Shown: one piece after another, positions 1-12,239 of the stretch
Numbering within the stretch: the first letter of the stretch is position 1
Layout of the letters: every line of letters starts with the position of its first letter
DNA from: Nephrocerus scutellatus
Taxonomy: Eukaryota > Arthropoda > Insecta > Diptera > Pipunculidae
Reading direction: 5' to 3'
DNA length: 64,000 nucleotides
NCBI GenBank assembly: GCA_947095585.1
Contig: OX352766.1
Coordinates: 19,520,939 to 19,584,938 of the forward strand
Notes under the pieces: generated by a model
Told to the model about the DNA's origin: nothing
Seen by the model: the letters and a program-made list of their open reading frames with translations, nothing else
Databases searched by the model: none
Made by a program: the position numbers and the translations under genes

Positions 1-506
1 GGAGGTGTTCCTCCACTCTTCGGGCAGCTATCTCAGGAGAGAGAGAAACGGCATACGTGATCGAGTCATCCGCGTAAAGCATGCTGCTTGTTCCGGCTGT
101 ATTGGTGGGTTGATCCGCCGTGTAGATGTTGAAAAGGACTGGGCCAAGTCTGGAACCTTGAGGAACTCCGGCTTTAATCCCTTTCCTAGTGGATGAGTCG
201 CCAAAAATCTGTACAAAAAAAACCCTGTGAAAGAGAAAATTTTTAATTATTTTTACAATATAATTGGGGAAGCCAAATCTTATAAGTTTGAACAGTAGCC
301 CGTTGATCCATACACTATCGAAGGCTTTTTCGATGTCTAGCAAACAGGCTACTGTACTGCTTTTAACGTTCAGTCCTCGAGTGACGTTACTGTGAAGTTT
401 CAGCAGAGGGTGCATCGTAGAGTGCTTCTCACGGAAACCGAATTGAAAGGAAGGAATAAGGCCTCTTTCCGAACAAAATGTATTGATCTTTTTACGGATC
501 AAAGAA
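1..506 (-). mobile_element. Jockey-clade retrotransposon, partial copy (E1) at the H3 start site
   Basis: This is the 5'-truncated end of a non-LTR element; its 3' part lies outside the window. The reverse strand encodes part of the reverse transcriptase, including the GVPQGSRLGP region and the YADD active site. Its 5' junction (element ending at 506, then TGAGTCTGCCAC at 507-518) is identical to that of the copy at 8216-9727. The two probably descend from one insertion copied with the array. Confidence 0.9.
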
Positions 507-1061
<555 letters not shown>

Positions 1062-1103
1062 ATTCTATTCAATCATTTGCGTTCTATCAGTAAAATATCA
1101 ATC

Positions 1104-1119
1104 GGTCCTTTTCAGGACC
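1104..1119 (+). terminator. Histone 3' stem-loop of H4, U1
   Basis: GGTCCTTTTCAGGACC forms a 6-bp stem with a TTTC loop. This is the SLBP-binding signal for 3' end formation of non-polyadenylated histone mRNA. Confidence 0.95.
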
Positions 1120-1701
1120 ACAAAATAAATTCATAAAGAAGATACTTTTTAGGTTTCAATAGTTTTTTAAAAATGTCCGTATAGAATTATTATTTATTAT
1201 AATTGAAATTTTTACTTTGGCTTTTTGCAACACTTGAGAATAATTTAAAAAATTCATAATGAAATGCGGACGTTCTCTGTCTGCCATATTGCTGTTCTCC
1301 TCTTTCAATGTGTCGTCGCCCAATCAAAATTTAAGTATTCCTTTGTTATTAATTAAAACTCGTGTTGCTAAGCTACGCAATTTCTATAATCAAGCAATTA
1401 AATTAAATTTAATAATAATATCGTATATTATCATGGTTGTGAAACAGTTTTCGCTGTAAAATGCTAAGTTGCTGTGTGCTGACCACAAAACTAATATTAT
1501 AATCTAATCACCACACCAAACTCAATATTTCAACCAATTGCACAAAAATAATATCGTATACACTAGTGTTGTGAAAAGTAAATTAGTAGTTGAATTGTAA
1601 TGATAATTTCTTTAAATTAGTAACCTTTATTTCTTTTATGTTTTGTAATTCTATTCTTTTTGATATTAATAAAAGTTATCCCTTCTCATAAGAAAATTTG
1701 T
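1120..1701. other. H4-H2A convergent spacer, U1
   Basis: AT-rich DNA between two convergent genes. I see no supported gene. A 66-codon ATG frame at 1259-1459 recurs in other units only because the DNA is copied with the array. Confidence 0.7.
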
Positions 1702-1717
1702 CGTCCTGAAAAGGACG
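1702..1717 (-). terminator. Histone 3' stem-loop of H2A, U1
   Basis: On the reverse strand CGTCCTTTTCAGGACG, a perfect 6-bp stem, 43 bases after the H2A stop codon. It is retained although the gene has lost its start. Confidence 0.93.
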
Positions 1718-1760
1718 GTTTTTTTAGTAATTTGTTCGTTTCTCTTTTGCGCACAGAAAT

Positions 1761-2084
<324 letters not shown>

Positions 2085-2095
2085 CTAAAAATACA

Positions 2096-2127
2096 TATAA
2101 TCATGGCATGTTTGAGTTTTAGTCATA
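2096..2127 (+). promoter_or_regulatory. H2B core promoter, U1
   Basis: TATAATC at 2096, with a TAGTCATAG start-site candidate about 30 bases on, roughly 95 bases before the H2B ATG. Sequences further upstream, normally shared with H2A, are deleted in this unit. Confidence 0.65.
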
Positions 2128-2221
2128 GTTATTGTGGAATCGGTGTAGTGAACAACTGTGGCGAGTTTGTAGTTATTGGTTATTCTATTCTATTTGTTGA
2201 GAGTTGAGTTAAATTTTCATA

Positions 2222-2593
2222 ATGCCGCCAAAGACAAGTGGAAAAGCAGAAAAGAAAGCTGGAAAGGCCCAGAAAAATATTACTAAGCCTGGTAAAAAGA
2301 ACAAGCGCAAGAGGAAGGAAAGCTACGCAATTTACATTTACAAAGTGTTGAAGCAAGTCCATCCAGATACTGGTATCTCATCAAAAGCCATGAGTATCAT
2401 GAACAGTTTTGTCAATTATATTTTTGAACGTATCGCTGCCGAAGCCTCCCGCTTGGCACATTACAACAAACGTTCGACAATCACAAGTCGGGAAATACAG
2501 ACTGCTGTTCGTCTTTTACTTCCCGGAGAGTTGGCCAAGCATGCGGTCAGTGAAGGAACAAAAGCTGTTACTAAATATACCAGCTCTAAGTAA
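2222..2593 (+). CDS. H2B: Histone H2B (U1), D66Y variant
   Basis: A core histone that dimerises with H2A. It has 123 residues, with a basic N-tail ([18 protein letters not shown]), the [11 protein letters not shown] basic patch, the histone fold and the TSSK C-terminus, matching fly H2B in length. One base change turns the conserved aspartate 66 of [10 protein letters not shown] into tyrosine; every other full-length copy in the window keeps Asp. The site is in the middle of the long alpha-2 helix region of the fold, so the protein may be impaired (inference). It is followed by a normal stem-loop. Confidence 0.95.
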   Translation: MPPKTSGKAEKKAGKAQKNITKPGKKNKRKRKESYAIYIYKVLKQVHPDTGISSKAMSIMNSFVNYIFERIAAEASRLAHYNKRSTITSREIQTAVRLLLPGELAKHAVSEGTKAVTKYTSSK

Positions 2594-2644
2594 ATTTCGG
2601 CGTCATCTTATCTTTGTCTTTTTTAAGACACCACCAAATAAAAA

Positions 2645-2660
2645 GGCCCTTTTCAGGGCC
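2645..2660 (+). terminator. Histone 3' stem-loop of H2B, U1
   Basis: GGCCCTTTTCAGGGCC, a perfect 6-bp stem, 51 bases after the stop codon. Confidence 0.95.
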
Positions 2661-3544
2661 ACAAAATGATTCAACAAACAATATGTAACTCGAACGCAAT
2701 TTAATTAGTATATTTATGTACTAATTGTTATCAACTAAAAACTTCAATATAATGTACCTACCTACATACAAAACATAATAAAATAAAATTGGAAAACCTC
2801 ATAAAGACTACGTTAGTTAGTGTATGGTGTCATCTTAAATGAAAATGATTATGGCTTCATATAAATTCTGTACTCTTGGTACGGTACTGCTGCTATAGCT
2901 TCGTAAAAATTTGGTACAATGAGATTGAACATGTTTATTAGTCACATTAGGTGTGTGGTACAAAGATAAATAATAATTGAAAAAACCTCTAAAGTCTACT
3001 GTTCAAACCACAATCATATAAAAAAATTCTGAAGGGTACTGACAAATTTGAAAATTCTTATTAGAAATGTATATATTCCAGTTGGAATTGGTACGATTGT
3101 CTGTAGCTATGTATTTTGCATTAAAACAGCTAAACCGTCAGACAATGACTGATTAACAAATAATGTTAAGCAATTATGCCCATTTCATAATGTAATATTT
3201 ATAAACAAAACTAATTTAATAAAAAAAATGCAGTTTTACCAGTTTTTTTTCTTTTTCTGATGGTCCTTATGGTGTTTTTTGAGACTTTTGAGGGTATTTT
3301 GGGAGTCTTCTGGGCATCTTTTGGAAGTGTTTTAGAGGTCTATTTTTTGTTTTGAAACGACAAAGAATTATAACTTCTAACGCGCGTACATAAGCACACG
3401 CGTCCACTTTTTTATGTTATGCTGTTATCAGTCAATATATGGAGATGCAGTGTATTAACCAGCATCATAATCTATTTTAAGGACGTTTTTCTTTTTTATA
3501 ATATAATTGTGTAACCTAATGAAAATGTTTGTCATTCATACATA
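2661..3544. other. H2B-H1 spacer, left part, U1
   Basis: No gene is seen. Two segments resemble the H1-H3 spacer in the same order. The first is a TATTTTGCATT...CCGTCAGAC...GATTAACAAATAA motif at about 3112-3163, like 7186-7239. The second, 3424-3486, resembles the DNA just after the H3 stop codon and the last H3 codons (7672-7733). The spacer therefore looks like a diverged duplicate of the H3 3' flank. Confidence 0.65.
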
Positions 3545-5204
3545 GAGTCATAATCGAGCGCTCAACACGAGCACACGCAGATCACGCATAATATCGTCTA
3601 GCTACCTGCTAACCGATTAAAAAAAACCCCAAAACCAAAAGCGAGCATTTCGCTACCTGCTACTTTTTTATTTTTTATTATTTCACTAATTATTTTTTAA
3701 TTTCAAAAATATTTTTTTTCCAGTTATTAGCAATTTATTTTCAGAAAAGAGTTTCCTTTCGATCAGCTCTATGAAATAGGGAAAAAAGCAAAAACTAAGG
3801 AAAAAGTCAACGAGGTCTTATCCTTCATTAAGCAACAAGTCACCAAAGATGGTGGGGATTTCCTCTTGTCGTTGTACCAAAGGCTAGATGAAGTGAACCA
3901 GCTGTGCGATTCAGCGACTTCAGAGGAGGAAAATATGAGTGCTGTCGAGGAATCGGATACTGAAGCGTCCGAATCCAGCAGCGAAGGAGAGGATAATTCT
4001 AGCGACGAAGATAGTCGCAAGGAACGATCATCTCCCGAAACCATGCCAGTAAAGGCAAAAAGAAGATTGTCTGCCAGTTCCAGACCATCATCACCACCAA
4101 CTTCATCTCCGCCTGGAGTAGCCATAATGTCAGGATTGCGCCAAAACCAATTGTTGTGGAGAAAACAACAAAACCAAAAGAGGTGCAACGTAAAACTGTG
4201 CAGGCATCACAACCAACCGCTCAAGGAAACATAATCACACAGAGTACTGGAGCAGCAACAAAACCATTTGCTATGCCACCAATAGTCTGCTTCAGACTGA
4301 ACGTCGCTGAACTCTCAAAGTTCACGAAGAGTGCCAATTTTAGTTGCAGAATTCGCAACATCAATAGCAGCAAATCGGTCGTTACAGCCATGAACAAAGA
4401 CGGCCACCAGCGAATTCGGTCTTTCCTACAGTCGGGAAAGACCAAACGGCTCTAGAACATCAAACCAGGTCCTGATGATTTTAAGAAGCTGAACTCTCTG
4501 GTCGGAAAGCGTATTTCTATTCCAGAGAGTATCACGTTTGCAGATAAAGTAGCATCCAGTCCTGTTGAAAAAGCCGAAGCCTTTGCCTGCCATTTTGAAA
4601 GGAGCTTTACGGACCGACCACCAACGCATCTTCCAGATTTTTTGGAAGAGGTGGAAAGTCTTGTGGAAGACGCCACTTCTGCAAGTAATCCTGTAGTGCG
4701 GTTAAGTGAAGAAAACCCCGCTAACGCACCCGTAGAAGTGGATATGTTTACCTGAACAGCTGTTGTCAGTAATTTAATTATGAGTGGAAACTCAAAAAAA
4801 TCATCGGGCATTGACGGGATTTCTAACTTTTTGCTTAAAAAGTTACCGGGTATGGCAATCTTGATGTTAACCATCATTTTCAACAATTGCCTTAACAATG
4901 GTTAGTTTCCAGACAACTGAAAGGTGGCCAAAGTAATACCCAATATTCGGAGTCGTTGATCCGTAAAAAGATCAATATACGTTTTGTTCGGAAGAAGCCT
5001 TATTCCTTCCTTTTAATTCGGTTTCCGAGAGAAGCACTTTACGATGCACCCTCTGCTGTAACTTCACTGTAATGTCACTCGAGGACTGAACGTTAAAAGC
5101 AGTACAGTAGCCTGTTTGCTAGACATCGAAAAAGCCTTCGATAGTGTATGGATCAACGGGCTACTGTTCAAACTTATTAGATTTGGTTTCCCCAATTATA
5201 TTGT
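3545..5204 (+). mobile_element. Old internally deleted Jockey-clade relic, U1
   Basis: A plus-strand, decayed copy of the same family as the full element at 20053-25014. It starts with the same 5' end (GAGTCATAATCGAGCGCTC versus GAGTCATCATCGAGCGCTC) and keeps about the first 220 codons of ORF1. At about 4440 it jumps across a short GAC homology to ORF2 codon about 371, and it ends near codon 648, inside the reverse transcriptase. Stops and frameshifts break both frames. The same relic at the same place in every unit shows that the insertion is older than the present array. No 3' end or target duplication is visible. Confidence 0.88.
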
Positions 5205-6276
5205 GAAATTACTCTCTTCTGAGACAGCAGTTGGCCTCTGATTGAATGTTAATTGTTGAATAATTTTGTAAAAAATTGTAGCTTTTGTAATATTTCAATA
5301 GTTCGAGAATAACTAATTTTAATAAAATGAATATGAACGACGATAAATGTGAATTCGCTTTGAGAAATCTTGTGCATTAACTGACTTATACTCTTATAAT
5401 GTTAATTACAGCATCATTATGTTAAAAACAATTTCCTTTTTTAACTTTTTAACCATCTGTATACCGTAAACTTAAAGTTTAAATATTTTTATAATTAATA
5501 TACTTAAATAGGAAGAATTAAGCGATAATTCTAATTAATGCGACTTCGTTTTGGGATGGTGTAAATTTTCTTGTGTTTTGAATGAGAGACTTTTGTAATG
5601 TTAATTATAGCTTCATTTTTATACAATTTGAATCTTTTACAATTGTTTAATCATTCGTAGCTAACCGGTAAAATATTGATGTAAACAGTATATTTAAATC
5701 ACAAGAATAAAAAGATTATAATTCGGTGTTCATTGACTGAGAGACTGGCATTTTTATAATGTTAAATTTAGCTTCATTTTTATATAAAAAATTATCTTTT
5801 ATAATTTTTTCCTTATTTATATATAGTAAACTATCAGTAAAAAGGGATGTATATAGTTAATATATGTATATAATATGAATAAAACGATTATAAATCCAAA
5901 AGATGGGATTTCGTTTTGTGAAAATCTGTGTTTAAAATGATTTTTTTTAGAAGATTATTACTTAAATATATTAAAGCTAATATCTGCAATACAAGGAAAT
6001 ATTGTCTAATTTAAATAACAAAAAATAAATTACTGTAATACTTTTTATTATAATTAAAAAAAGGAAAAACAGTTCAAACTTTTGTGCACAAAATACCAAA
6101 TGACACTGAAATGAAAATTTCTTAATATAGTCTTCTCTAGGCGATTCTCAACTTTTCAAGTACGGTATACCATACGCCATAATGATATTAAAAAATTTAA
6201 AACTTAAATCTTGGCGATCGTGCTGTTTGCTAGTTATTAGATATACGGAAATCGTGTTTTTTTTCAAGAATTAAAA
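5205..6276. repeat. Diverged tandem repeats upstream of H1, U1
   Basis: An AT-rich region in which a block with TTATAATGTTAATTA...GCTTCATTTTTATA...GTTTTGTGAA recurs three times, plus a partial block at the left. Spacing is about 190-200 bp in intact units; U1 lacks 29 bp in the second block near 5734. The last 200 bases hold the H1 promoter. I see no clear TATA box, which fits the TATA-less H1 promoter of Drosophila. Confidence 0.65.
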
Positions 6277-6969
6277 ATGTCTGATACTGTTGTAGCCGCT
6301 TCCCCTGTCGCAGTTGCCGTTGGCGCTGAGAAAAAAGTTGTCAAGAAGACTGCTGGTGCTACCAAGAAACCGTCAGCGACACCGGCTCATCCGCCAACTC
6401 AAGAAATGGTCGATGCATCGATTAAGACTCTTAAGGAACGTGGTGGCTCATCACTTTTGGCTATTAAGAAATATATTGCTGCCACATACAAGGTTGATGT
6501 CCAAAAATTAGCTCCTTTCATTAAAAAGTATTTGAAAAATGGCGTTGTCAGTGGAAAATTGATCCAAACCAAAGGTAAGGGTGCCTCTGGCTCGTTTAAA
6601 TTATCAGCTGCTGCTAGTAAGGAACCTAAAGCGCCAAAGGCAAAATCCTCTGAGAAGAAGAAGGCAGTCACCGCAGCGAAAAAGAAGCCAGCAACAGCAG
6701 TCAAAAAAGTTACTGCCTCATCTGGCGAGAAGAAAGTGAAAAAATCTGCAGCTACTAAAAAAGTGGTAGAGAAGAAAAAAACTGAAAAAGCTAAAGCTAA
6801 AAACATTAAGAAGGCAGGTGGTGCTGTTAAGGCTAAAACACCGAAACCAAAAGCTACTGCTTCAAGTGTTAAGGCAAAGGCTGCTGCTAAACCAAAAGCT
6901 GTTATCGCTCCTGCAGTTAAACCGAAAAAAGTCGCTTCAGCAGCGAAGAAAGCAGCACCTAAAAAGTAA
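6277..6969 (+). CDS. H1: Linker histone H1 (U1)
   Basis: Binds linker DNA at the nucleosome entry and exit and compacts chromatin. It has 230 residues: a short N-tail, a winged-helix globular domain at about residues 38-111 ([20 protein letters not shown] ... [11 protein letters not shown]), then a long Lys/Ala-rich C-tail with [11 protein letters not shown] segments. The ATG at 6277 follows an A-rich leader and gives the fly-type start [10 protein letters not shown]. This copy carries A29T compared with the other intact copies. It lies on the same strand as H2B, far downstream across the relic and repeat region, and is convergent with H3. Confidence 0.96.
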   Translation: MSDTVVAASPVAVAVGAEKKVVKKTAGATKKPSATPAHPPTQEMVDASIKTLKERGGSSLLAIKKYIAATYKVDVQKLAPFIKKYLKNGVVSGKLIQTKGKGASGSFKLSAAASKEPKAPKAKSSEKKKAVTAAKKKPATAVKKVTASSGEKKVKKSAATKKVVEKKKTEKAKAKNIKKAGGAVKAKTPKPKATASSVKAKAAAKPKAVIAPAVKPKKVASAAKKAAPKK

Positions 6970-7033
6970 ATTGTTCACTTTTTGGTTTTCAAGACGGTCA
7001 GGAAATAATCGTTTTGAAGTTAAAATAACAAAA

Positions 7034-7049
7034 AGCCCTTTTCAGGGCT
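7034..7049 (+). terminator. Histone 3' stem-loop of H1, U1
   Basis: AGCCCTTTTCAGGGCT, a perfect 6-bp stem, 64 bases after the H1 stop. Confidence 0.94.
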
Positions 7050-7205
7050 ACCAAAACTTTAACCAAAGAGAAAAATAAGTTTCAATAGACTGAATTTCTT
7101 TATTTTACATGACATTGACATAACATAGACAACTAGGTATTTCTTTTCTAATAGGCCACATCTCATAAAAATCAACAATTTGACGTATTTTGCATTTAAA
7201 CAGGA

Positions 7206-7340
7206 AAGCCGTCAGACTTAATGACTGATTAACAAATAAATTGTGATGATAAATAATAATGCTGATTTTTTAATGAGATATTTTTTTTTTAACAAAAATG
7301 ATAAAAAATTATTTGTTAATCAGTTATTGTCTGACGGTTT
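7206..7340. repeat. Imperfect inverted repeat in H1-H3 spacer, U1
   Basis: The left arm (7206-7239) has CCGTCAGAC...TGACTGATTAACAAATAA. The right arm (7309-7340) is its near-perfect reverse complement, so the pair could form a hairpin with arms of about 32 bases. A third copy of the arm lies in the H2B-H1 spacer at 3131-3163. It could be a small foldback transposon or a transcription-related structure; nothing decides this. The rest of the spacer from 7050 to 7634 shows no gene. Confidence 0.75.
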
Positions 7341-7634
7341 AGCATATTAAGGTGTTTTAATGCTATATATATAGCCAAACAAAAACATTTTTTCTGAAAA
7401 ATTCTGAACGAATAAAAATTTACCTTGAGCAGAGCTAGCTGAAGCTACTGATTATATGGCAATCAGAATACTACAGTAGGAAAAATGAAAAATTAAAAAA
7501 AACGAAAAGTTCATCCATATACAGATTTTGTGACACCTCAATTACGAGTAGCGAGTAATCTAATAAAATAATTAGTAAATAATATGTTTATTTAAAACTA
7601 AGATGATATCTTCCCTTTATAAATTATATTTTGT

Positions 7635-7650
7635 GGTCCTGAAAAGGACC
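7635..7650 (-). terminator. Histone 3' stem-loop of H3, U1
   Basis: GGTCCTTTTCAGGACC on the reverse strand, 74 bases past the H3 stop. Confidence 0.94.
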
Positions 7651-7724
7651 GATTTTATTTAATTTTTTTTATCACCAGTCAATTATGCAGATGTAATGTA
7701 TTAACTAGCAACATAATTGCCATT

Positions 7725-8192
<468 letters not shown>

Positions 8193-8203
8193 TCACTATT
8201 ATT

Positions 8204-8215
8204 TGAGTCTGCCAC
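8204..8215. repeat. Target site duplication, left copy (E2)
   Basis: TGAGTCTGCCAC, repeated at 9728-9739. The empty site in U4-U7 has this sequence once. Confidence 0.92.
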
Positions 8216-9727
8216 TTTTTTTAGATTAAGATATTTTATTAAACATTTAGATATTATACAATTTTGACTTAAAAACTAAACTTATAACTATTTTTATTAA
8301 GTGTCGGCTCAACAATAGGGGCCCGACGTATTTACATTGTCTTTTTTTGTATTGTTTATTATTAAACAATATTTTTTACTACTTAATCTACTACATGTTT
8401 ATTTTTAAAGCAATTTAATTTTAAACGATAAATTTTAAAATAAAATAAAATGAAGAATAATATTAAAAGGGGGTATAAACAGGGCGATCTTCAGCCTCTG
8501 TAATTTTGATTGCTGGCCTTCTCGTAGAAGGAGGCGTCTTGATTATTAAAGATGTCGTCAAATCTAGCATCTGTGAATGCTCTGATGTTTATATAGCGGT
8601 GGCTTGGCTCGATTTCTTCGATTCTCAGTCCTTGCATCTCCGGACTTGGATGTGTTTCCAACCCATCAACGAATTTCTTTGCCATTCGGAACAAGTGGTC
8701 GGTTATGGGCAGCAGACCTGCCGCGTCGTAAAGCCTTGCACTCGAGACAAACTTATAGCTGTTTGGCACCCTCCAGAGTCCTGTACAGATCCTAAGTACC
8801 TTCCTTTCAAATAGGGAGATCTTCTTCATCGTTGTTGGTGAGACGGTGAACCATATGGGATAGCCATAGGTTATCACTGGCCTGATGAGCTGCTTGTAGA
8901 TGAGCAGCCTGGTGTTGTTTGACAGTCCGTTTCGCCTTCGTAGAAGCGGGTGCACCAAATGAAGGGCGTAATTAGCCTTTTTCAACGTTTTATCGATGTG
9001 GGCATTAAACTTAAGCCTCTCGGTGAAGTTTATTCCCAGGTACTTCGTCTCTGATTGGGTTTTTATAACTGTGTTGTCTGGAAGGGTGATTTTTAATCCT
9101 CTGCACCGGCTCACAAAATTTTTTCTCCCTGTTCTTGTCCCTGGCACTCGGAAGCAGATGAGTTCCGTTTTGTTTGCATTTATCTTCAACCCCCACTTGA
9201 GGTAGTAGTCCCAAAGATTTCGGAGGTGTTCCTCCACTCTTCGGGCAGCTATCTCAGGAGAGAGAGAAACGGCATACGTGATCGAGTCATCCGCGTAAAG
9301 CATGCTGCTTGTTCCGGCTGTATTGGTGGGTTGATCCGCCGTGTAGATGTTGAAAAGGACCGGGCCAAGTCTGGAACCTTGAGGAACTCCGGCTTTAATC
9401 CCTTTCCTAGTGGATGAGTCGCCAAAAATCTGTACAAAAAAAACCCTGTGAAAGAGAAAATTTTTAATTATTTTTACAATATAATTGGGGAAGCCAAATC
9501 TTATAAGTTTGAACAGTAGCCCGTTGATCCATACACTATCGAAGGCTTTTTCGATGTCTAGCAAACAGGCTACTGTACTGCTTTTAACGTTCAGTCCTCG
9601 AGTGACGTTACTGTGAAGTTTCAGCAGAGGGTGCATCGTAGAGTGCTTCTCACGGAAACCGAATTGAAAGGAAGGAATAAGGCCTCTTTCCGAACAAAAT
9701 GTATTGATCTTTTTACGGATCAAAGAA
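8216..9727 (-). mobile_element. 5'-truncated Jockey-clade retrotransposon (E2) at the H3 start site
   Basis: An insertion of 1512 bp flanked by TGAGTCTGCCAC. On the reverse strand it holds ORF2 codons 566-975 (stop at 8491), from just before the QFGFREKHST region through the YADD motif to the C-terminus, then a 3' untranslated region ending ...CTTAATCTAAAAAAA. It is in the same direction as H3. The 5' truncation point, within codons SLIRKK, differs from that of the element at the same site in the next unit. Its sequence carries V, A and NF where the H2A-site copies have F, T and KI. Confidence 0.95.
8491..9723 (-). pseudogene. Reverse transcriptase ORF2 remnant (E2)
   Basis: An open frame of 410 codons, the C-terminal part of ORF2. 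It contains motif A (LLDIEKAFDSVW), the GVPQGSRLGP motif, the YADD catalytic pair and the C-terminal region with FERKVLRICTGLWRVP. It lacks the endonuclease, the linker and the N-terminal fingers, so it cannot work alone. Confidence 0.9.
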
Positions 9728-10288
<561 letters not shown>

Positions 10289-10330
10289 ATTCTATTCAAT
10301 CATTTGCGTTCTATCAGTAAAATATCAATC

Positions 10331-10346
10331 GGTCCTTTTCAGGACC
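10331..10346 (+). terminator. Histone 3' stem-loop of H4, U2
   Basis: GGTCCTTTTCAGGACC, unchanged. Confidence 0.95.
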
Positions 10347-10928
10347 ACAAAATAAATTCATAAAGAAGATACTTTTTAGGTTTCAATAGTTTTTTAAAAA
10401 TGTCCGTATAGAATTATTATTTATTATAATTGAAATTTTTACTTTGGCTTTTTGCAACACTTGAGAAAAATTTAAAAAATTCATAATGAAATGTGGACGT
10501 TCTCTGTCTGCCATATTGCTGTTCTCCTCTTTCAATGTGTCGTCGCCCAATCAAAATTTAAGTATTCCTTTGTTATTAATTAAAACTCGTGTTGCTAAGC
10601 TACGCAATTTCTATAATCAAGCAATTAAATTAAATTTAATAATAATATCGTATATTATCATGGTTGTGAACAGTTTTCGCTGTAAAATGCTAAGTTGCTG
10701 TGTGCTGACCACAAAACTAATATTATAATCTAATCACCACACCAAACTCAATATTTCAACCAATTGCACAAAATTAATATCGTATACACTAGTGTTGTGA
10801 AAAGTAAATTAGTAGTGGAATTTGTAATGATAATTTCTTTAAATTAGTAACCTTTATTTCTTTTATGTTTTGTAATTCTATTCTTTTTGATATTAATAAA
10901 AGTTATCCCTTCTCATAAGAAAATTTGT
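10347..10928. other. H4-H2A convergent spacer, U2
   Basis: Nothing supported as a gene. A one-base difference near 10668 changes the reading of the short frame seen in other units, which argues against it being coding. Confidence 0.7.
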
Positions 10929-10944
10929 CGTCCTGAAAAGGACG
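10929..10944 (-). terminator. Histone 3' stem-loop of H2A, U2
   Basis: Reverse-strand CGTCCTTTTCAGGACG. Confidence 0.93.
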
Positions 10945-10987
10945 GTTTTTTTAGTAATTTGTTCGTTTCTCTTTTGCGCACAGAAAT

Positions 10988-11448
<461 letters not shown>

Positions 11449-12239
11449 ATTCGGTCTTTCCTACAGTCGGGAAAGACCAAACGGCTCTAGAACATCAAAC
11501 CAGGTCCTGATGATTTTAAGAAGCTGAACTCTCTGGTCGGAAAGCGTATTTCTATTCCAGAGAGTATCACGTTTGCAGATAAAGTAGCATCCAGTCCTGT
11601 TGAAAAAGCCGAAGCCTTTGCCTGCCATTTTGAAAGGAGCTTTACGGACCGACCACCAACGCATCTTCCAGATTTTTTGGAAGAGGTGGAAAGTCTTGTG
11701 GAAGACGCCACTTCTGCAAGTAATCCTGTAGTGCGGTTAAGTGAAGAAAACCCCGCTAACGCACACGTAGAAGTGGATATGTTTACCTGAACAGCTGTTG
11801 TCAGTAATTTAATTATGAGTGGAAACTCAAAAAAATCATCGGGCATTGACGGGATTTCTAACTTTTTGCTTAAAAAGTTACCGGGTATGGCAATCTTGAT
11901 GTTAACCATCATTTTCAACAATTGCCTTAACAATGGTTAGTTTCCAGACAACTGAAAGGTGGCCAAAGTAATACCCAATATTCGGAGTTGTTGATCCGTA
12001 AAAAGATCAATATACGTTTTGTTCGGAAGAAGCCTTATTCCTTCCTTTTAATTCGGTTTCCGAGAGAAGCACTTTACGATGCACCCTCTGCTGTAACTTC
12101 ACTGTAATGTCACTCGAGGACTGAACGTTAAAAGCAGTACAGTAGCCTGTTTGCTAGACATCGAAAAAGCCTTCGATAGTGTATGGATCAACGGGCTACT
12201 GTTCAAACTTATTAGATTTGGTTTCCCCAATTATATTGT
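11449..12239 (+). mobile_element. Truncated Jockey-clade relic fused to the H2A promoter, U2
   Basis: It is the same relic as at 3545-5204 but lacks its first part. The junction at 11448/11449 joins the H2A TATA box directly to ORF1 sequence (ATTCGGTCTTTCCTACAG). By comparison with U3, the deletion removed all upstream H2A-H2B promoter DNA, the whole H2B gene, its stem-loop and the H2B-H1 spacer, roughly 2.4 kb. Confidence 0.9.

Noticed and set aside
1259..1459. 66-codon ATG frame in the H4-H2A spacer, repeated in every unit
   Set aside because: Conserved only because the DNA is copied with the array. It has no recognisable domain, promoter or stem-loop, and a one-base change in U2 alters its end without any sign of constraint.
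3490..3560. The relic's insertion point as a third example of TATA-guided insertion
   Set aside because: TATAATATAATT lies upstream, but its distance to the element start is 43-48 bases, not the 36 from the first T of TATA to the element seen in E4. The flank does not match the target motif and no duplication survives.
3866..4455. Plus-strand frames in the relic as separate genes
   Set aside because: They are broken pieces of retrotransposon ORF1 in two frames, interrupted by a frameshift near 4120-4160.
6399..6806. Long reverse-strand frame opposite H1
   Set aside because: A shadow of the Lys/Ala-rich H1 codons, giving Phe-rich nonsense, with no independent evidence.
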